Assembly: GCA_022495005.1 (NCBI GenBank)
Contig: JAGYXB010000364.1
Coordinates: forward strand, 496,001 to 560,000
Direction of reading: 5' to 3'
Length of the DNA: 64,000 nucleotides
DNA from: Rhyacophila brunnea
Taxonomy: Eukaryota > Arthropoda > Insecta > Trichoptera > Rhyacophilidae
Shown one piece after another: positions 24,376 to 37,428 of this stretch (position 1 is its first letter; every line of letters begins with the position of its first letter). The position numbers and the translations under genes are program-made. Below the pieces are notes generated by a model. It did not search any database, was not told where the DNA came from, and saw only the letters and a program-made list of their open reading frames with translations.

Positions 24376-25378
24376 AAAATTTAACACACTTATTTTTATA
24401 AAAAAAAAATAATTACAATTAAGTAGATAACTATGTTAATATTGTCATAAAATTATCAAACGCTCCGGTTCGCAAAATTTCCCATTGCGAGCGCTGCAGT
24501 GACGCTACTCGTGCATTTGCATACAAACTGCCATCTTGAAGAAAAATGCCGTCAAAAATAGTTAATTAGAAAATTTTTACTCGAAGATAAAAAAATAAAG
24601 ATTGTAAAATTCTTTGAAAATAATTTGTAGCGAATTTTAATTATTTATTAATTATTTTTGATAAAGATAAGAATACTTTAACATATCAATGATATTCATG
24701 TCATATGCAGCTCGCAGAGCAATAAAAAAATGGCAACACTGCTTCATGAGGTTAGAGTTTGAAAAACAAGTTTTTTTTAAAAGCTTTTTACACATTCCTA
24801 ATACTATGACGTCGTATATTTATGCAGCTGTGATAATGCAACGCTGAAACAAAAGACAGACTCGACCCTTAGAGAGTAAAATTAGCTGAGGGTCGCACTA
24901 AGTAATGAGACAACTGGGCGTGTTGAGTCCACAGTAAACTATCGCAACAACCGGCTCGCTTGTCCGGCTGCCAGCCACAGATAGCTTTCAGTCTGTTTTA
25001 AGTGGAGGCAGCCCGAAGCTCGCTGAAAAACCACTCGTTTCAAGTGGTGTGGTTTATTTGGTTTAAGCTCTATTCAGTCAATGGGGATTTGAAATTGATT
25101 AGAATTTTAAACAAAATATCATTGTTATATAGTTCGATATACCTAATCATTGTTTTAGTATATAACATTTTTGGTTATCATTACAAAATATTATATATTA
25201 TATCGACCAGTGTTTGGTCAGAGTAACATAATATAAATATCTCAGTTGACTTATTTACTCGGATTAGCTGTTAATACCTATGTATGTAATTGATTGGTTA
25301 GGTATCGCTCATTCGTCTCTACGTGATATTCACATCGAGCGGATTAAAAACTACGTCTATCTCAGACAAAAATGTTAA

Positions 25379-26311
25379 TAAAGGGTGTTTTTTTTAGAGG
25401 TATAGAACTTTGAAATGGAATAAAACAAAGATGACTTTTTATATTGACATGAAATTTACTTTATTCGAAAGATGCTCTTCTGGCATTATAATTTAAATAT
25501 GACTTCTGGCATATGACCGCCACGGCTGGCTCGGACGTAGTCTAATCTGGAGGTCCAATTTTCGATGACTTTTTCAAACATTTGTGGCCGTATATCGGCA
25601 ATAACGTGGCGAATGTTGTCCTCCAAGTGGTCAATCGTTTCGGACTTATCGGCGTAGACTAGCGACTTCACATATCCCCACAGAAAATAGTCAAGCGGCG
25701 TTAAATCGCACGATCTTGGAGGCCAATTCACGGGTCCGAAACGTGAAACTATGCGGTTACAAAACGTTTCCTTCAATAAATCAATTGTAGCACAAGCTGT
25801 GTGACATGTTGCGCCGTCTTGTTGAAACCACAGCTCCTGCACATCATGGTTGTTTATTTGATGAACGAAAAAGTTAGTAATCATGGCTCTATAGCGGTCA
25901 CCATTGACTGTAACGTTCTGGCCAGCATTGTTTTTAAAGAAGTACGGACCAATTATTCCACCAGCCCATAAAGCACACCAAACAGTCAATTTTTCTGGAT
26001 GTAACGGTGTCTCAACATACACCTGAGGATTATCATCACTCCAAATACGGCAGTTTTGTTTATTGACGTATCCATTCAACCAAAAGTGAGCTTCATCGCA
26101 AAACAAAATTTGCTTATGAAAATCGGGATCAACGGCAATCTTGTTTTAAAATAAATTTTCACGATTTGGAAGCGTTGTTCAGGCGTCAGTCTATTCATGT
26201 TGAAATGCCAAACCAAACTAAACATAAATCACTTAACAGCTGACAAAATGGCCGCCAATTAAAAAAGTGCTGCCAGCTTAAAGTTCTATACCAAAAAAAA
26301 AACACCCGTTA
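25379..26311 (-). mobile_element. Mariner-family (IS630-Tc1-mariner) element, internally deleted
   Basis: About 930 bp bounded by TA (25379-25380 and 26310-26311). The ends are inverted repeats: GGGTGTTTTTTTTAGAGG, then TATAGAACTT at the left, and the complement at the right. The element is shorter than the usual 1.3 kb because the front of the transposase is lost. Confidence 0.92.
25486..26106 (-). pseudogene. Mariner transposase, catalytic part (206 codons) with N-terminal deletion
   Basis: The transposase excises and inserts the element at TA sites. The minus-strand frame keeps the three acidic catalytic motifs in order: FCDEAHFWLNG (first Asp), WFQQDGATCHTA (second Asp) and PPRSCDLTPLDYFLWGYVKS (third Asp), and ends RASRGGHMPEVIFKL. 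I count 36 residues between the second and third Asp, longer than the 34 of classical mariner, pointing to a rosa-like or related insect lineage. Upstream (about 26200-26140) the original start remains as MNRLTPEQRFQIVKIYF, but the DNA between it and the catalytic domain, including the helix-turn-helix, is deleted and out of frame. The Met at 26106 is internal, not the native start. It cannot encode an active enzyme. Confidence 0.9.
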
Positions 26312-26424
26312 TATGAGATTGATCACAGAAATGAATAGTACCTACGTATCTTCAAACGTAAACTCTTCAACCAATGGTCACCAGCGCTTACATATGCATG
26401 TAACACGTGGACCTTTATTGTTAG

Positions 26425-26800
26425 AGTAGTTACAAATTTAAGAGTAACCCAACTTCATGACACAAGAAGACAACGAAAGAAACCAATAATTGATAAAGAG
26501 GCGGACAAGGGTACGCGATGTGATAAAGATCGCCAAGCAAGTGAAATGGTAATGAGCTGGACATGTCGCTCGGCAAGTGGACAGCCGCTAGATCGGATAG
26601 ATAATTAATTGTCGTCATACAGTACTACCCGAGGAACTTTAAACGACTGGGATGACCTAAAACCCGCTGGATAAACGAATTAATAATGTTCGGTGGTAAG
26701 TACGTAGCAACAAAGTGCTAGGGACCGAGAAGAGTGGATTGAACTAGGTTATGACTTCATCCAACAGTGGATCGGCCTCGGCTGTTGATTATGATGATGA
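26425..26800 (+). mobile_element. LINE 3' end, decayed
   Basis: Plus-strand translation with frame changes gives KTRWINELIMFGG and EWIELGYDFIQQWIGLGC followed by a stop. This is the typical C-terminus of an insect non-LTR polyprotein (R-W-x-D-x-I ... E-A-Y-x-Q-Q-W). A GATGATGATGA microsatellite tail follows. Confidence 0.7.
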
Positions 26801-27001
26801 CAACTATTTAAACTCTAATTATATGTTATATGTGTCTTGTTCATCTGTCTGTAACGTAGTGCAACACTGCATATCAAACACACACAAATACACCCCCTCT
26901 CTGCATTGCGTACATTGAATAAATTGAGCATATCGACAAGAATGTTGACGTGTGACACTGCCACCTGTTTTTTTTATTACATTTATGGAATATATTAATT
27001 G

Positions 27002-27195
27002 TTGTTTTAATTTAATAAAACGCATTTTTTTGTAGTACTTATTCCACTTTTAATCAATAGATTAGGACCGGTTTCGTCCGCCTCAGAGGGACATTTTTTT
27101 TGATTAAAAGTGGAATAAGTACCACAACAAAAAAATCGTTTTATTAAATTAAAAGAACAATACAATGCAGTTCCACCATGAATTGACAGTTAACA
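27002..27195. repeat. Fold-back element with GAGGCGGACGAAACC core, copy 1
   Basis: Arms of about 55 bp (27002-27056 and 27110-27170; ACTTATTCCACTTTTAATCA and complement) surround a GC-rich core (GGTTTCGTCCGCCTCAGAGG) at 27070-27090. The core lies in the opposite orientation to that in the copy at 60395-60570. Confidence 0.85.
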
Positions 27196-27261
27196 AAATA
27201 AAAGGAATATATTAATATTTAAAATATATACCTACATATTTATATATATTATGTATAACAC

Positions 27262-27432
27262 TACAACAGGCCGAGAGATTCAATGAATGTAGTGTATTTA
27301 TAAGTGAAACAATCACAAACACCCAGGCTTTGAGAAAAATTACATAAATATATTGTGACCTCACCGGGATCGAACTCGGAGCAGCGCTCGAAATGGAAAG
27401 GTTTACTAACCGGAGCGCTCGACAAATTTTCT
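27262..27432 (-). mobile_element. SINE family B, minus-strand copy
   Basis: Matches 29546-29700 inverted: CACAAACACCCAGGCTTTGA tail and complement of the B box (CGGGATCGAACTCGG at 27365-27379). The head runs into hAT-like sequence. Confidence 0.75.
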
Positions 27433-27499
27433 GAAAATATTTACATAGTCATCAAATCGTATGTGTATTTTATGAAAATAAGTGTGTCAGATTTTCTAT

Positions 27500-27618
27500 T
27501 CTATGGCCTATCTAGCTCAGACGGTCAACATATTTTTTCCACGAGACGGAGCGATAATTTTACAAATTTCACGAGCCGGAACGGCGCTCCGGTGCGTTCC
27601 GTTCCACTTCGAGCCCTG
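27500..27618 (-). mobile_element. hAT-like fragment
   Basis: Complement of the family at 24267: TCAGGGCTCGAAGTGG end, GGAGCGCCGTTCC and TCTGAGCTAGATAGG. A 123-codon frame across 27355-27726 is an artefact of these repeats. Confidence 0.55.
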
Positions 27619-28039
27619 ACTCGGATACCAGTGACTTATATACTGAACCATATTGTTTACATAAACTGTATTTGTATTCTAAGTATTCATCATTTTGGTA
27701 TTAACTGTCAATTAGTATTGGTTTAAATTTATTAGATTAATAATTAAAACACTGCAAAACATATATTACTAACTATCGTATAGGTACTGGATATATTGTT
27801 ATTATATTTGAAATGTAAAATGTAAGAAGCTTTCATATATGTCTACTTCATAATATTGTGTCTTAGCTATTAACCCTTCAAACAGCCATTAATGAATCGT
27901 ACACTGTCTTCATGTTGTGTCTATGATTATGAAGCAAAGCCAAATTATCGTAATAGACAATAACTACGCCGAACGTCAGAGTCAGACATAATTATCATTA
28001 CGGCTGTAGTTACTGATGTCTATATGTAATAGATAGATA

Positions 28040-28120
28040 CAGTACAACTCGTCGTGGGTGTAAAGCAGAATGTCTGCTTCTGAAGCCATGCCATGGGACG
28101 CATGTTTGAATCGTAAATTT
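28040..28120 (+). mobile_element. tRNA-like SINE head
   Basis: GTGGGTGTAAAGCAGAATGTC (A-box-like) followed by a GGACGCATGTTTGAATC B-box-like segment. Probably a diverged family A head. Confidence 0.45.
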
Positions 28121-28469
28121 GGCAAATTTACATGCTATTTTTCCAGTGTTTGGTTGATTCAAATTGGATATTATTGGATATATGTAATATTATATTGAGC
28201 ATTAAAAACATGAATTCCGCGTAAAAGTCTGTTAATAAACGTCCTCGAAAAATAATGAAAATCCACACCGGATTGTAGAGCTAAATGATTATTATCTAAT
28301 AATAATTTGTAGTGGCGAATAGTGCATATTGTGGATAGATAGGCTATGGTAAGTAAATGAAAACACCTTCAGTATTTTACAGAACAAAAATATTATATTA
28401 TGTACCTTTTTATAAAAGATATTACATGAAAAACGACAACAGGCATCAAAAAAGATATTAAAAACTAAT

Positions 28470-28565
28470 ACCCAACCGCGTTAGAACTCAGGCTAGAAAA
28501 TTATGCTATCACGGTAGTCGGACGTTTAGACTGAGAGACTGTTTCAATACCGGCCCAGCGCGCCG
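28470..28565 (-). mobile_element. tRNA-like SINE head, fragment
   Basis: Complement of a B-box-like GAGTTCTAACGCGG at 28477-28490, with A-box-like sequence further on. Weak. Confidence 0.35.
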
Positions 28566-28628
28566 AAATAAATGTATATTTTTACAAAATTTACATTAGG
28601 CTTAAAAACCTACAGCCTCATGTCACAT

Positions 28629-28870
28629 CAGTGGTAAAGGGTGTAGGTAGGCTATTAAGATCTGACACATTAAGCATTTTTAGCCAAACGTATTTATTTT
28701 TATTGAACTAAAACTACAATGTGCAGATAGTGTTTGTTAGTTTTTTTCAATTCAATTAAACCCTGCCTAATTCAAACCATTGTAGAAAATTGTCAAAAAA
28801 TATTTGTTTATCTATAAAATATGTAAAATTATGCCATTTGAACATACATAATTTTAAATATTTTAAATAG
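28629..28870. mobile_element. hAT-like MITE family 1, copy c (left part only)
   Basis: CAGTGGTAAAGGGTGTAGG end, then family interior through AAAATTATGCCATT; it ends without a right terminus. Confidence 0.75.
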
Positions 28871-29545
28871 TGCCTTTGCTATATTATTTAAATTGTGTAT
28901 TTTGCATTTTTTAAAACCAATATAATATTCATGAAATACTAAAAATAAAAAATCTCCTAATAATCAGCCATTTTAATGAACGATTTTCTCAGTTATTATT
29001 TATGCAAAAATAAAATCATCGTTTTACATCTCAGTCTATTCATATTTTAAATATCTTGTTGTTTTTTTCGAAAGATATGTACTTCCTTTTACAATTTTAC
29101 ATCATAAAAAATACCAAGAACGCATCGCAATTTGTTATTTAAAAATAATCCATTATTTTACGAGCAATAATTTCAAAGCATGACTTTTATTGCGGGCTTG
29201 TTTTTACTGTAGGCATTTTCAACCGAAAAGTTACAGAAGCTATTAGGGGTGGGCATTGAATTGAAATGGAAGAAAATTAGTCAAATACCTAATATAAAAT
29301 AACACAAGAGATATAGTATTGTTGTAGAAGAATGTTTATTATATTACTGTTATAGCGGATTTGTAAAATATTTCTCGTACATTTAACGACATTAGTTTTA
29401 TTTTACTTTAAAAGATAGAAAGAAATCATTGTATTAATGAAAATATAACTAAATGGATACAATACGATTTAAATACTAATTAATATTTTTTAAACATGAC
29501 CGACTGATTCCATTTGTTAAGGTTTAGACCGACTTCAATGGTGTT

Positions 29546-29700
29546 ATGTAAGGCCTCGTGGTGTAGTGCGTAAGGCGCTAGCTTTCCACTTGAGAGTTCT
29601 GGGTTCGATTCCCAGTAAGTTATATGACACGGTGACAATATTTATGTATTTTTCTCAAAGCCTGGGTGTTTGTGATAGTTCAAAATTACTAACAACCACC
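29546..29700 (+). mobile_element. SINE family B, plus-strand copy
   Basis: Clear tRNA-type promoter: A-box TGGTGTAGTGCGTAAGG and B-box GGTTCGATTCC (29601-29611), then the body GTGACAATATTTATG and CTCAAAGCCTGGGTGTTTG. Not an intact tRNA gene: the acceptor stem does not pair. Confidence 0.8.
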
Positions 29701-29859
29701 TTGTACGAAAAAGCAAGGACATCGTTATTAATAATAATTCTCAAAACAATTTATATTTATAAAGTAGGTAAGTATCTTGGTAACAAAATAATTCTACTAT
29801 TAAAATACAACATAACATACATAATGTACGTATTAGTAATAAATGAATAAATACTAAGG

Positions 29860-31290
29860 CTGGATATCGACCAGGACAATTTAATTAAGATTGGAAGCTT
29901 TATCGGTTTACCTTGAAGATATCCTTGAATGATCACAATATTACAAGGTTTAAAGATAGGCCAAAAAGACACGAGGATTAGTTTGGCAATGAGAAAATAA
30001 ATACGCCTTGTTCCAAGTCATAACGCATAGATAGGTACATATATGGCAGCAGAAGGATAAATGTAGAAGGAGCTTATATTGGATATACAACTTCTGTAAG
30101 TGCCCTAATGTTCAAGGTGTTTGGGGATCTAAGACGACTGGCCCAAAATAAGGAGTGTACCTTCAACTGGCATCAAAAGAATACGAAGATGTGGGCTATA
30201 ATATTGTATTGCATGCTAACACAGCATTAATGTCACTTATGTGTAGTTCAAAAATTCGCCACTACCACGGAATTTTCAAGCTAGTACAGAGTAGACAGTA
30301 TCAGATTACGGGAGAAAAAAATGACAATAATTAATGACGGTGATCATAATAAAATGGTATTGCAGGTTAAGAAATATCCTTCAAATAATTGTAACACTGC
30401 ACATTCGTATATTTCTTACAGATATTGAATGTACCCAATATTTCCGCTAATACAAATCACTGTTTATTTTTTGGATGAACAATGGCGTTTATCCGCTACG
30501 ATGCACTGTCGTGGCTGCGGGCGCAGGAGAGACTTGCAACATAGCTGGCAAGTATTATTAAATGTATGGCTATGATGATAGCGAGTCTAATTTTAGTGTG
30601 CATTGTATCTTAGAGGTGCCACGTGGTATCAATAATATATTTCCTATTAATAGCCGAAATATATATAAAACTATGGTGTTATAAGCTTCAATTTTTTATT
30701 ATCTGCGTGGGTCAAAATCAAGTATGTGATTAAAATAATTCGATAGGCTTATTTTATTATTAATACTGTTAGGTGACTGAGTGAAGTAATAAAATAATAC
30801 ATACATTTTATATTCTGCAGTGTTTTTGAAACAATCTTGATAATGATGATGGTAATAATATGATAGATGATAATATTATTGTATTTCTATAACAGCTTAT
30901 GTTCATAAATATTATATGATTTTAATACCATCTCTATGGTTGGTTATACACTTAATGCTGTTCAAAAGAGAACAGATGACTTTGAGGCTTGCGTGTCTCC
31001 ATCGTGTAAGCTTTATCACCACATAAAAGCTCCCTGACAGTCGATATGTCTGGGAGGGCCTGAGCTTTCACCAAGGGTCGTGATCCTAACCCCCAGTTGG
31101 TATTTAGTATATGTAGATATTCTGCAATTTAAGGATTCCCAATTAAAATTTAAGCTGATTGGAAATTGATAATCTTACATGATTATAACGAGTTAACCAA
31201 AATTATCTGAAAACATTAATTTACTTGTTCATTTATATAGCTACATTATGGCATTTAATATAGACGGCTGATATCTTTAAATACATTTAA
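29860..31290. other. Intergenic DNA, no gene recognised
   Basis: A moderately GC-rich patch at 30975-31100 could be an old repeat. No motif identified. Confidence 0.4.
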
Positions 31291-31299
31291 TATTAATAC

Positions 31300-31990
31300 G
31301 AGGCGGTTGCTGAGAATTTCATGGAGGGCCAAACTTAACAATTTGAAAGACAGAATCTCCTCGGTTTGCCTTCACCGGATTCTTCAGTTTTTTTCAACCA
31401 ATGCGTGCTTTGACACATTTGATGAATTCACAGCGTCGTATAGAAAGCAGGTTAATCGGAGTAAATCTTGATATTCAATATGCGGATACATAGGACCATT
31501 TTAATGTCACCAAGACTAGCTGAGTCAGTCCAACCCATTTATTTTTTCTCTAAATTCTTTCATTAAGCACCATGGTGCATGGTTGTTACGTCAGTCCCTT
31601 GCGACTCCACATCGAGATAGCAGAGTGAGCACGTAAAATATTTTCTCGTTTTAAGCGTCATGGAAGGCGGCCCTACATATTCACAGCTGTAAATATATGA
31701 CGGGTAGAGATGGAGAACCAAAAATCATTTGTCTTTAGTTTTTTTCCCACAGAGAAATTTACAACCTGGAAAAACTTGGAATGTTAACGGATTAAATGTC
31801 AAAGGAGGCGAAGAAAAGCTCCCTCCAGATCAACAGACCACACCAAGAGTATCACAGGTTTCACATTGACAAAATCTCTACATGCCGCTGAATACTGAGA
31901 GGACTACGGTGATATAGCCAAATCATCTAGGTCACGATATTCAGTCATAAGGACGTCCCGACGAAGAAGAAAATATCACTACATAAAATT
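31300..31990 (+). mobile_element. LINE 3' end, split by another repeat
   Basis: The right part (31730-31975) parallels 48560-48700 and 49497-49540 (ACAACCTGGAAAAACT, ATTGACAAAATCTCTACATGCC) and ends GACGAAGAAGAAAA. The left part (31365-31395, GGATTCTTCAGTTTTTTT) matches 48540-48555. Between them lies the repeat shared with 14590-14790. Confidence 0.6.
31560..31712 (-). repeat. Dispersed repeat, copy 2 (inside LINE tail)
   Basis: Inverted match to 14590-14790. Confidence 0.65.
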
Positions 31991-31994
31991 ATAA

Positions 31995-34005
31995 ATTATT
32001 ATTGTCAAATTTAAGTGCTACAAATCTTCTTATTCCAGAGGGTTTAACTTCGATTACCGCTAAGGTTCCAATGCTTATATATTTGTGATTTTCTCAATCC
32101 CGAGAGTTTCTGTGTTGTGGTAATGCTATTACTACACTATTTTATTTGAGCCTAGTGGGGGGGTATGCTGTTGTATTTAAACAAATAAGAAAAAAATCTT
32201 CAAGCATACTTTTATAAAATAATGTTCCACTACAATCTTGGAATTGTGAATGAAGATTATATTCCCAAATATATGGAATTTTAAGTTCTCTTATGGATTG
32301 CTGCAGTCATTAGTTTTAACAGCCTAACAACAATTTACTGATATAAAATGATAAATATTGTCTGTTAATTAGGAACGAAGTAATCCAGCAATGCAAACGT
32401 ACCGTAATCGTAAAAATACATGACAATAGTGATTTCTTAATCATTATTATCATCAACTAAATATTCATTGGTTTGTTTTATTTTCCATGGCCAAAAATAG
32501 AGGTATCCTAATTTATTATGCTATTGTTTATAATTACTGTCACAGAATCAGTAGCATACCACTTCGACGGTGACGTTCATTTGACAGATCTGACAGAATT
32601 GCGGAGTAATATTTGCATAGTAAATAGTCCCAATAAGACAATTATTTACGTTTTATCGATCGAATTTAAAAATTAGTTAAAAAAAAAAATAGCTTCTCAA
32701 TTATCAAATAATATTACAATACGACTTCTTAATCTGCAAACCGGTTAACTCTTATTGGGAAAAATGATCAGGAAGGAGAAAAAACTTAATAATTGAACTA
32801 TCGAGCACATAACTACCTTTTTTTACAAACTGCACTATGAATTAATACACTATTATAGCTTCCCTTTTATATATAAAGAAAATTTATATAATTAGCGGAG
32901 TTGCTCCATATAGGATATTGGAAATTTGGTAAGTACCTGCAGTTGGCTGTTCTGTGTGAAGAACGATAACGTATTTATTTATAGGTTTACAACGTTGAAA
33001 TTTTGTGTGAGCATAGAAAATATACTTTATAATAAAATGCCATCAAAATCTTATTTTTGGTCAAAAGTGCAGTAAGCTGGTTTGCAGATATTGTCAAATA
33101 GGATCGGTATAAAAAGCCCAACGATTATCGATTTCATTTCATTAATATGTATATAGTTATAAATTAACTTAATAAAATTGAATGAATAAACAAATATAAT
33201 ATATTCATACGACGTTTCAAAAACTTTTTAATGTTTCACTCGTGTGCCCTCTTAAAAAGAAAGATTGAGAATCTTTTCGAATGTGACTTCCAAATAGACT
33301 GCCTGAAACATACTTCGTATTATTATGTTAAAAAATACTTGACATGCAATAAAGCGGATGGAACATTTCCTTTGAAGCTTACAAGTTTAGTTCAATATTA
33401 AATGCATGTCATCGTTTTTATGCTGATGTATTTTCCGTTTCATAATATCGCTAAGTAATGGGCCGATTTTATCTTTCAATAAATAACAAAATTATATTTT
33501 TAATATATTACGTTGACTTGGTATACTTTTTATCCAACATTAATAAATATACGAGCACACATCCTTTTATAGAATAAATATTATCCAAACAACTTGTGCA
33601 AAGTTTTATTTAAAGGGAAGGGTCATAGGAATTTATTGTCAAATTAAAACATGAAATAATATAAAATTTTAATCCACCAATCCCTATCTTAATTTAATGG
33701 GGAAAAGAATAATTTAAAGACAAAGACGTGACAATAATATGAAATAAATCTACTAAAAATTTTGGTTCGGTTGTAGTAACTTTTTTTGTTTCATTTTTTT
33801 TTTAATAAAATTATTATAATGTTGTTTAATAAGTTTTTTATTCGAAATAATTTTCTAAATAGTTTAATAATTGAATTTTCATGTTAAAAATTAACGTTTT
33901 TTTAAATTGTATTGTTTAATTATTTTATATCCTGCGGTGTGCACGTGGTGTAACTTTCTGTGAAAAGCCAAGTCTATCAAGTATCTACCCACTAGTTAGC
34001 ATTAT
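31995..34005. other. AT-rich intergenic DNA
   Basis: No gene, RNA or repeat recognised in about 2 kb. Confidence 0.5.
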
Positions 34006-34010
34006 TATTT

Positions 34011-34260
34011 TACCCGGTCCTGAAAAGACCATATGGGCCTTCATACAGTGGATGTGTGTAAGACAGATTTTTGTTTTTATGAGAAATGGATGTTAGCTAC
34101 TTGCTCAACCTATTAGGTCAATCCTCTGACTTCAAACACACATTTCAAAACAATACGTAGGTATATTTGCCAGACCCAGTATTCGAACCTGCGTTGGTAT
34201 AAGACTGTTACACTTTAATTAGCGACGATTTTCAATAGACTGTAATTCGGGTGGATACCA
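34011..34260 (-). mobile_element. SINE family A, diverged copy
   Basis: Follows the complete copy at 53874-54116 along its length: GACCATATGGGCCTTC, CTCAACCTATTAGGTC, TTGCCAGACCCAG and B-box complement TATTCGAACCTG. The head is decayed. Confidence 0.75.
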
Positions 34261-34264
34261 GATG

Positions 34265-35150
34265 CTGGGGGGGTGGTTACACAGGGATTTAATCCAGGCA
34301 CTAACCTATAATGTTGATATGTCGGGCGCAAATAATACGATGACTCTCACGGTTACACTGTAGGTACGTGTGAGAAATAGGTGGGTAATGAGTTTATGAT
34401 TGTTTGTAAATTACAGTGATTGACGCGTCATTGATTGGTCGAACCGTAACTCGTAATTGAATTACTTCTTTGATGACGCTAGTCAAACTAGTGATAATAA
34501 CTGCCTGTTATTTATTTATGAATGTGGCTGGTACTACAGTGCCTGGATGGCGACACTAATTATGAGATGTAGGTAGGAAACAGCGCTACCATAATTGGCC
34601 TCAAAATTAATAATTTTATGACTTTTTTGAACTAGCAAATCGATTGCGTCATCTGTGTCAAAGAAAATCGTAAATCAAATAACAAGGTATGACTTTCGAA
34701 TAAGCGAAAGGATAATCTGTCGATAGTGAGTATTGATGGCAGGCATAATTTATGTTACAATAAAGAAACATGATATTATAACCTTTCCGAAAGACTTTCA
34801 GAAAGAATCTCATTAGACAAGATCCTCTAAATAAAACAGACGACACCTGACATCTATGAAAAAACGTAAGTACAGTTTTCAATCAAAGCTGTTTGTCCCA
34901 TTGACATATTGTTCGCTTTTTTTTTTGTATCGGCATCATTTTTCAAGTCACGTCCGAAGGAATTGTGCGCGAGATTTCCCAAGGTTCATTTCAGAAGGCG
35001 GTGAAAGATGTACCTAGTCAAGTATTGTAAACAAAATAGTATTTTATTTTAGAGAATTTATCACAATATATAAAATTTTTATACTTTCATAATATTTTCT
35101 TATCTGCACAGCGGCAATTTTCTTTTTGCCGCAAATAATGCAATAGATTT
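34265..35150. other. Intergenic DNA, no gene recognised
   Basis: A 74-codon frame on the minus strand (34658-34882) has no motif and is not called. Confidence 0.4.
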
Positions 35151-35159
35151 ATCAGAAAA

Positions 35160-35540
35160 TTTAAAAAAGGGGCCTCGAAACAGTTGGAATCAGCCACACA
35201 TGTCCCCCACATACTGAAGAGGGCCCCCTACTTATCGCTAAGGTTAACGGCAGTCTGACGCTTTGACGTCTGACAATTCAGTGTATTTTTAGCGATTTTT
35301 CATCACATCGAATTATGGAGTTATCGAGTATCAACACACATGTACCAAAAATTGCAATATACAATTATATATTCTAAAAAGGTAACAGCTCTGAAGTAAA
35401 ATAGCGCCGCGGGCGACTTTTTTACTTTTAGAGCAAATTCTAGATGTGTGTTTACCTCATTTATCTAGTCGCGCGCCTCGCCGGGCCTCCGCTGAGCCCG
35501 GGCCCCTAGGCAAGAGTTCTGTCAGCCCTCCCCCCTTGTG
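35160..35540. repeat. GC-rich patch, probably degraded hAT-type DNA
   Basis: Stretches such as GAGCCCGGGCCCCTAGGC (35494-35511) and runs of C and G near 35170-35230 stand out from the AT-rich flanks. GGGCCCC-type ends are common in hAT elements, but I found no paired terminus. Confidence 0.35.
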
Positions 35541-35544
35541 GGGG

Positions 35545-36805
35545 CAATGAGCCACACAGTTATTAAATTATCAGGAAGAGATGTTCAAGTCGGTCCAACT
35601 AGTTATTAGGCCCATAGGGCCACGTCCGACCTGGTCGCCGCAAAGGCTATATAACTATAATGCTTTTAAAAATATTGCGGACGTGAAGATGTCTTCACAT
35701 AGTTTAGTATATTATGTATCCGTATTTTATTAACTGTGTTTTTACATATATGTAAATTAAGAAGAATCATTTATTTTTGTTAACTCTCCTCTCTCACATG
35801 GACACTTGTGTAGAAAGTCTTTGTAAACTCAGTCAAAGAAATCTTCCAGTCCAGGTATTCTGGTACCCACTGATATGGTATCTCTGATTAGTCAGCTTCC
35901 TTTGCCAGATTAAAGTCGTAATTTAAGTATATTTTTTTATTCACTAATTAGTTCATTAATTTTACCAGCGCCAAGGTGGCATTTGTTCGGTTGTTATGAC
36001 GTCCAATGGCGTTACCAAATCAGAACAAAGATGACTACGTACAGACCGTTTTAACTCGACTGCCTCTGCCGGAATAATACTTACGTAGGATCACAGGGAT
36101 AATACACGTCACAAAAGCTCGAAGACTTATACCTAGACATTATTTTGTATTGGTTTTAGACCCACATAGTCATGATCTTTAATATCATTCGCGGCGTATC
36201 TTACTCGACGCGAGCTTTGGGCGGGAATTTAAATAATAGCGAATCGCGTCACTAAATCCTTAAAAGCTTTCACGGTACACAAAGCCTTCGAATGTCGGCT
36301 TTGAACCCACTAACGAGTCGCTGAGCGAGTCAATAGGTCGAAACTGTTAAAGCCTTCACTATTCAACACTATTAATGGCGTAATTATTTTCCCAATAATG
36401 ACAGAAAGGTGTAATTTTAAACATTTATCTAGTTACAACATTAATTACAATAATAGTATTTTATAACGTAAGTACTCAATTATATTTTTTATTTAATTTG
36501 TATTTTTCTTGAATTAATTATTGATGTTTTTTTAATAAATTATTTTTTGCTTTGTTTTTTTCTTTGACAAGTTGATTTACCTGTACTTTTTATTCTAAAT
36601 GTCATGTTGTGAATATCTTGAATTAATAATTTGTTATTCGCTCAAATTTAAATAAATAAATAAAAAATAAATTTCCACTATGATAGAGTGCTTATGGCGG
36701 CTTAAACAATTACCTACGTACGTACAAAGGTGACTTCTTATTGTGTATAAAATGAAAAGTTTTCAATCATTGGAAAATAAATCAAGAAACTTACGAGTAC
36801 CTATT
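35545..36805. other. Intergenic DNA with one old repeat
   Basis: 35680-35850 resembles 150-300. Nothing coding is recognised. Confidence 0.4.
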
Positions 36806-36814
36806 ACAGTGTGG

Positions 36815-37428
36815 CAATGGCGAGGGATGGATGGAGGCTGTTAAGATTCGACATAAATAGAGCACACTAAACATAGCCAGTCATACTTATTCTTTTTCAT
36901 TGTACCTACTAAGAATACAATTTGCAGATAGTGCTGGTTAGTTTTTAAAATTCAATTAAAACCTGCCTAAACCAAACCATAATTGTTTAGGTATGCAATA
37001 GGCGATCTGACAAAAATAGTGCTCACCTTTTTAGACATACTTATTTATTTTCTTTGAATTAATAATACATATTATTACAGATTGTTTTGGTTATTGTTTT
37101 TATAATCATTAAGGCCTGCCCATACACAGAATGATCGAAAAAAATATTCTTTTATCTATAAAATATCCATTATTATGTATAGTTTAATGGCATAATTTTA
37201 TATATTTTTTTTGACTATTAAGTATATATTATGGTTTAGATTAAGCAGGTTTAATTTTAAAAACTAAGAAATATTATCTACACATTGTAGTTAATTAAAA
37301 CAAACTAACCAATACCATATGTAAATTGGTGACTTAGTTCAATGAAAACAAATACGTTTGACTGACAAGTTTAGTGTGCACAATTGATGTCGGATCTTAA
37401 CAGCCTACCTCTACCCTTCGCTAGTGCT
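36815..37428. mobile_element. hAT-like MITE family 1, copy d, with 7/8 target duplication
   Basis: Both termini are present (CAATGGCGAGGGATGG and complement of TACCCTTCGCTAGTG). Flanking octamers CAGTGTGG (36807-36814) and GAGTGTGG (37429-37436) differ at one base, which supports hAT-type insertion. Confidence 0.82.

Noticed and set aside
27355..27726. 123-codon plus-strand frame
   Set aside because: It runs through a SINE head and a hAT fragment, so it is repeat-derived.
29546..29620. Possible genuine tRNA gene
   Set aside because: A and B boxes are good, but the acceptor ends do not pair and a SINE body follows that is repeated at 27.3 kb.
29566..29850. Frame starting in tRNA-like sequence
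   Set aside because: It starts inside the SINE B head; not a gene.
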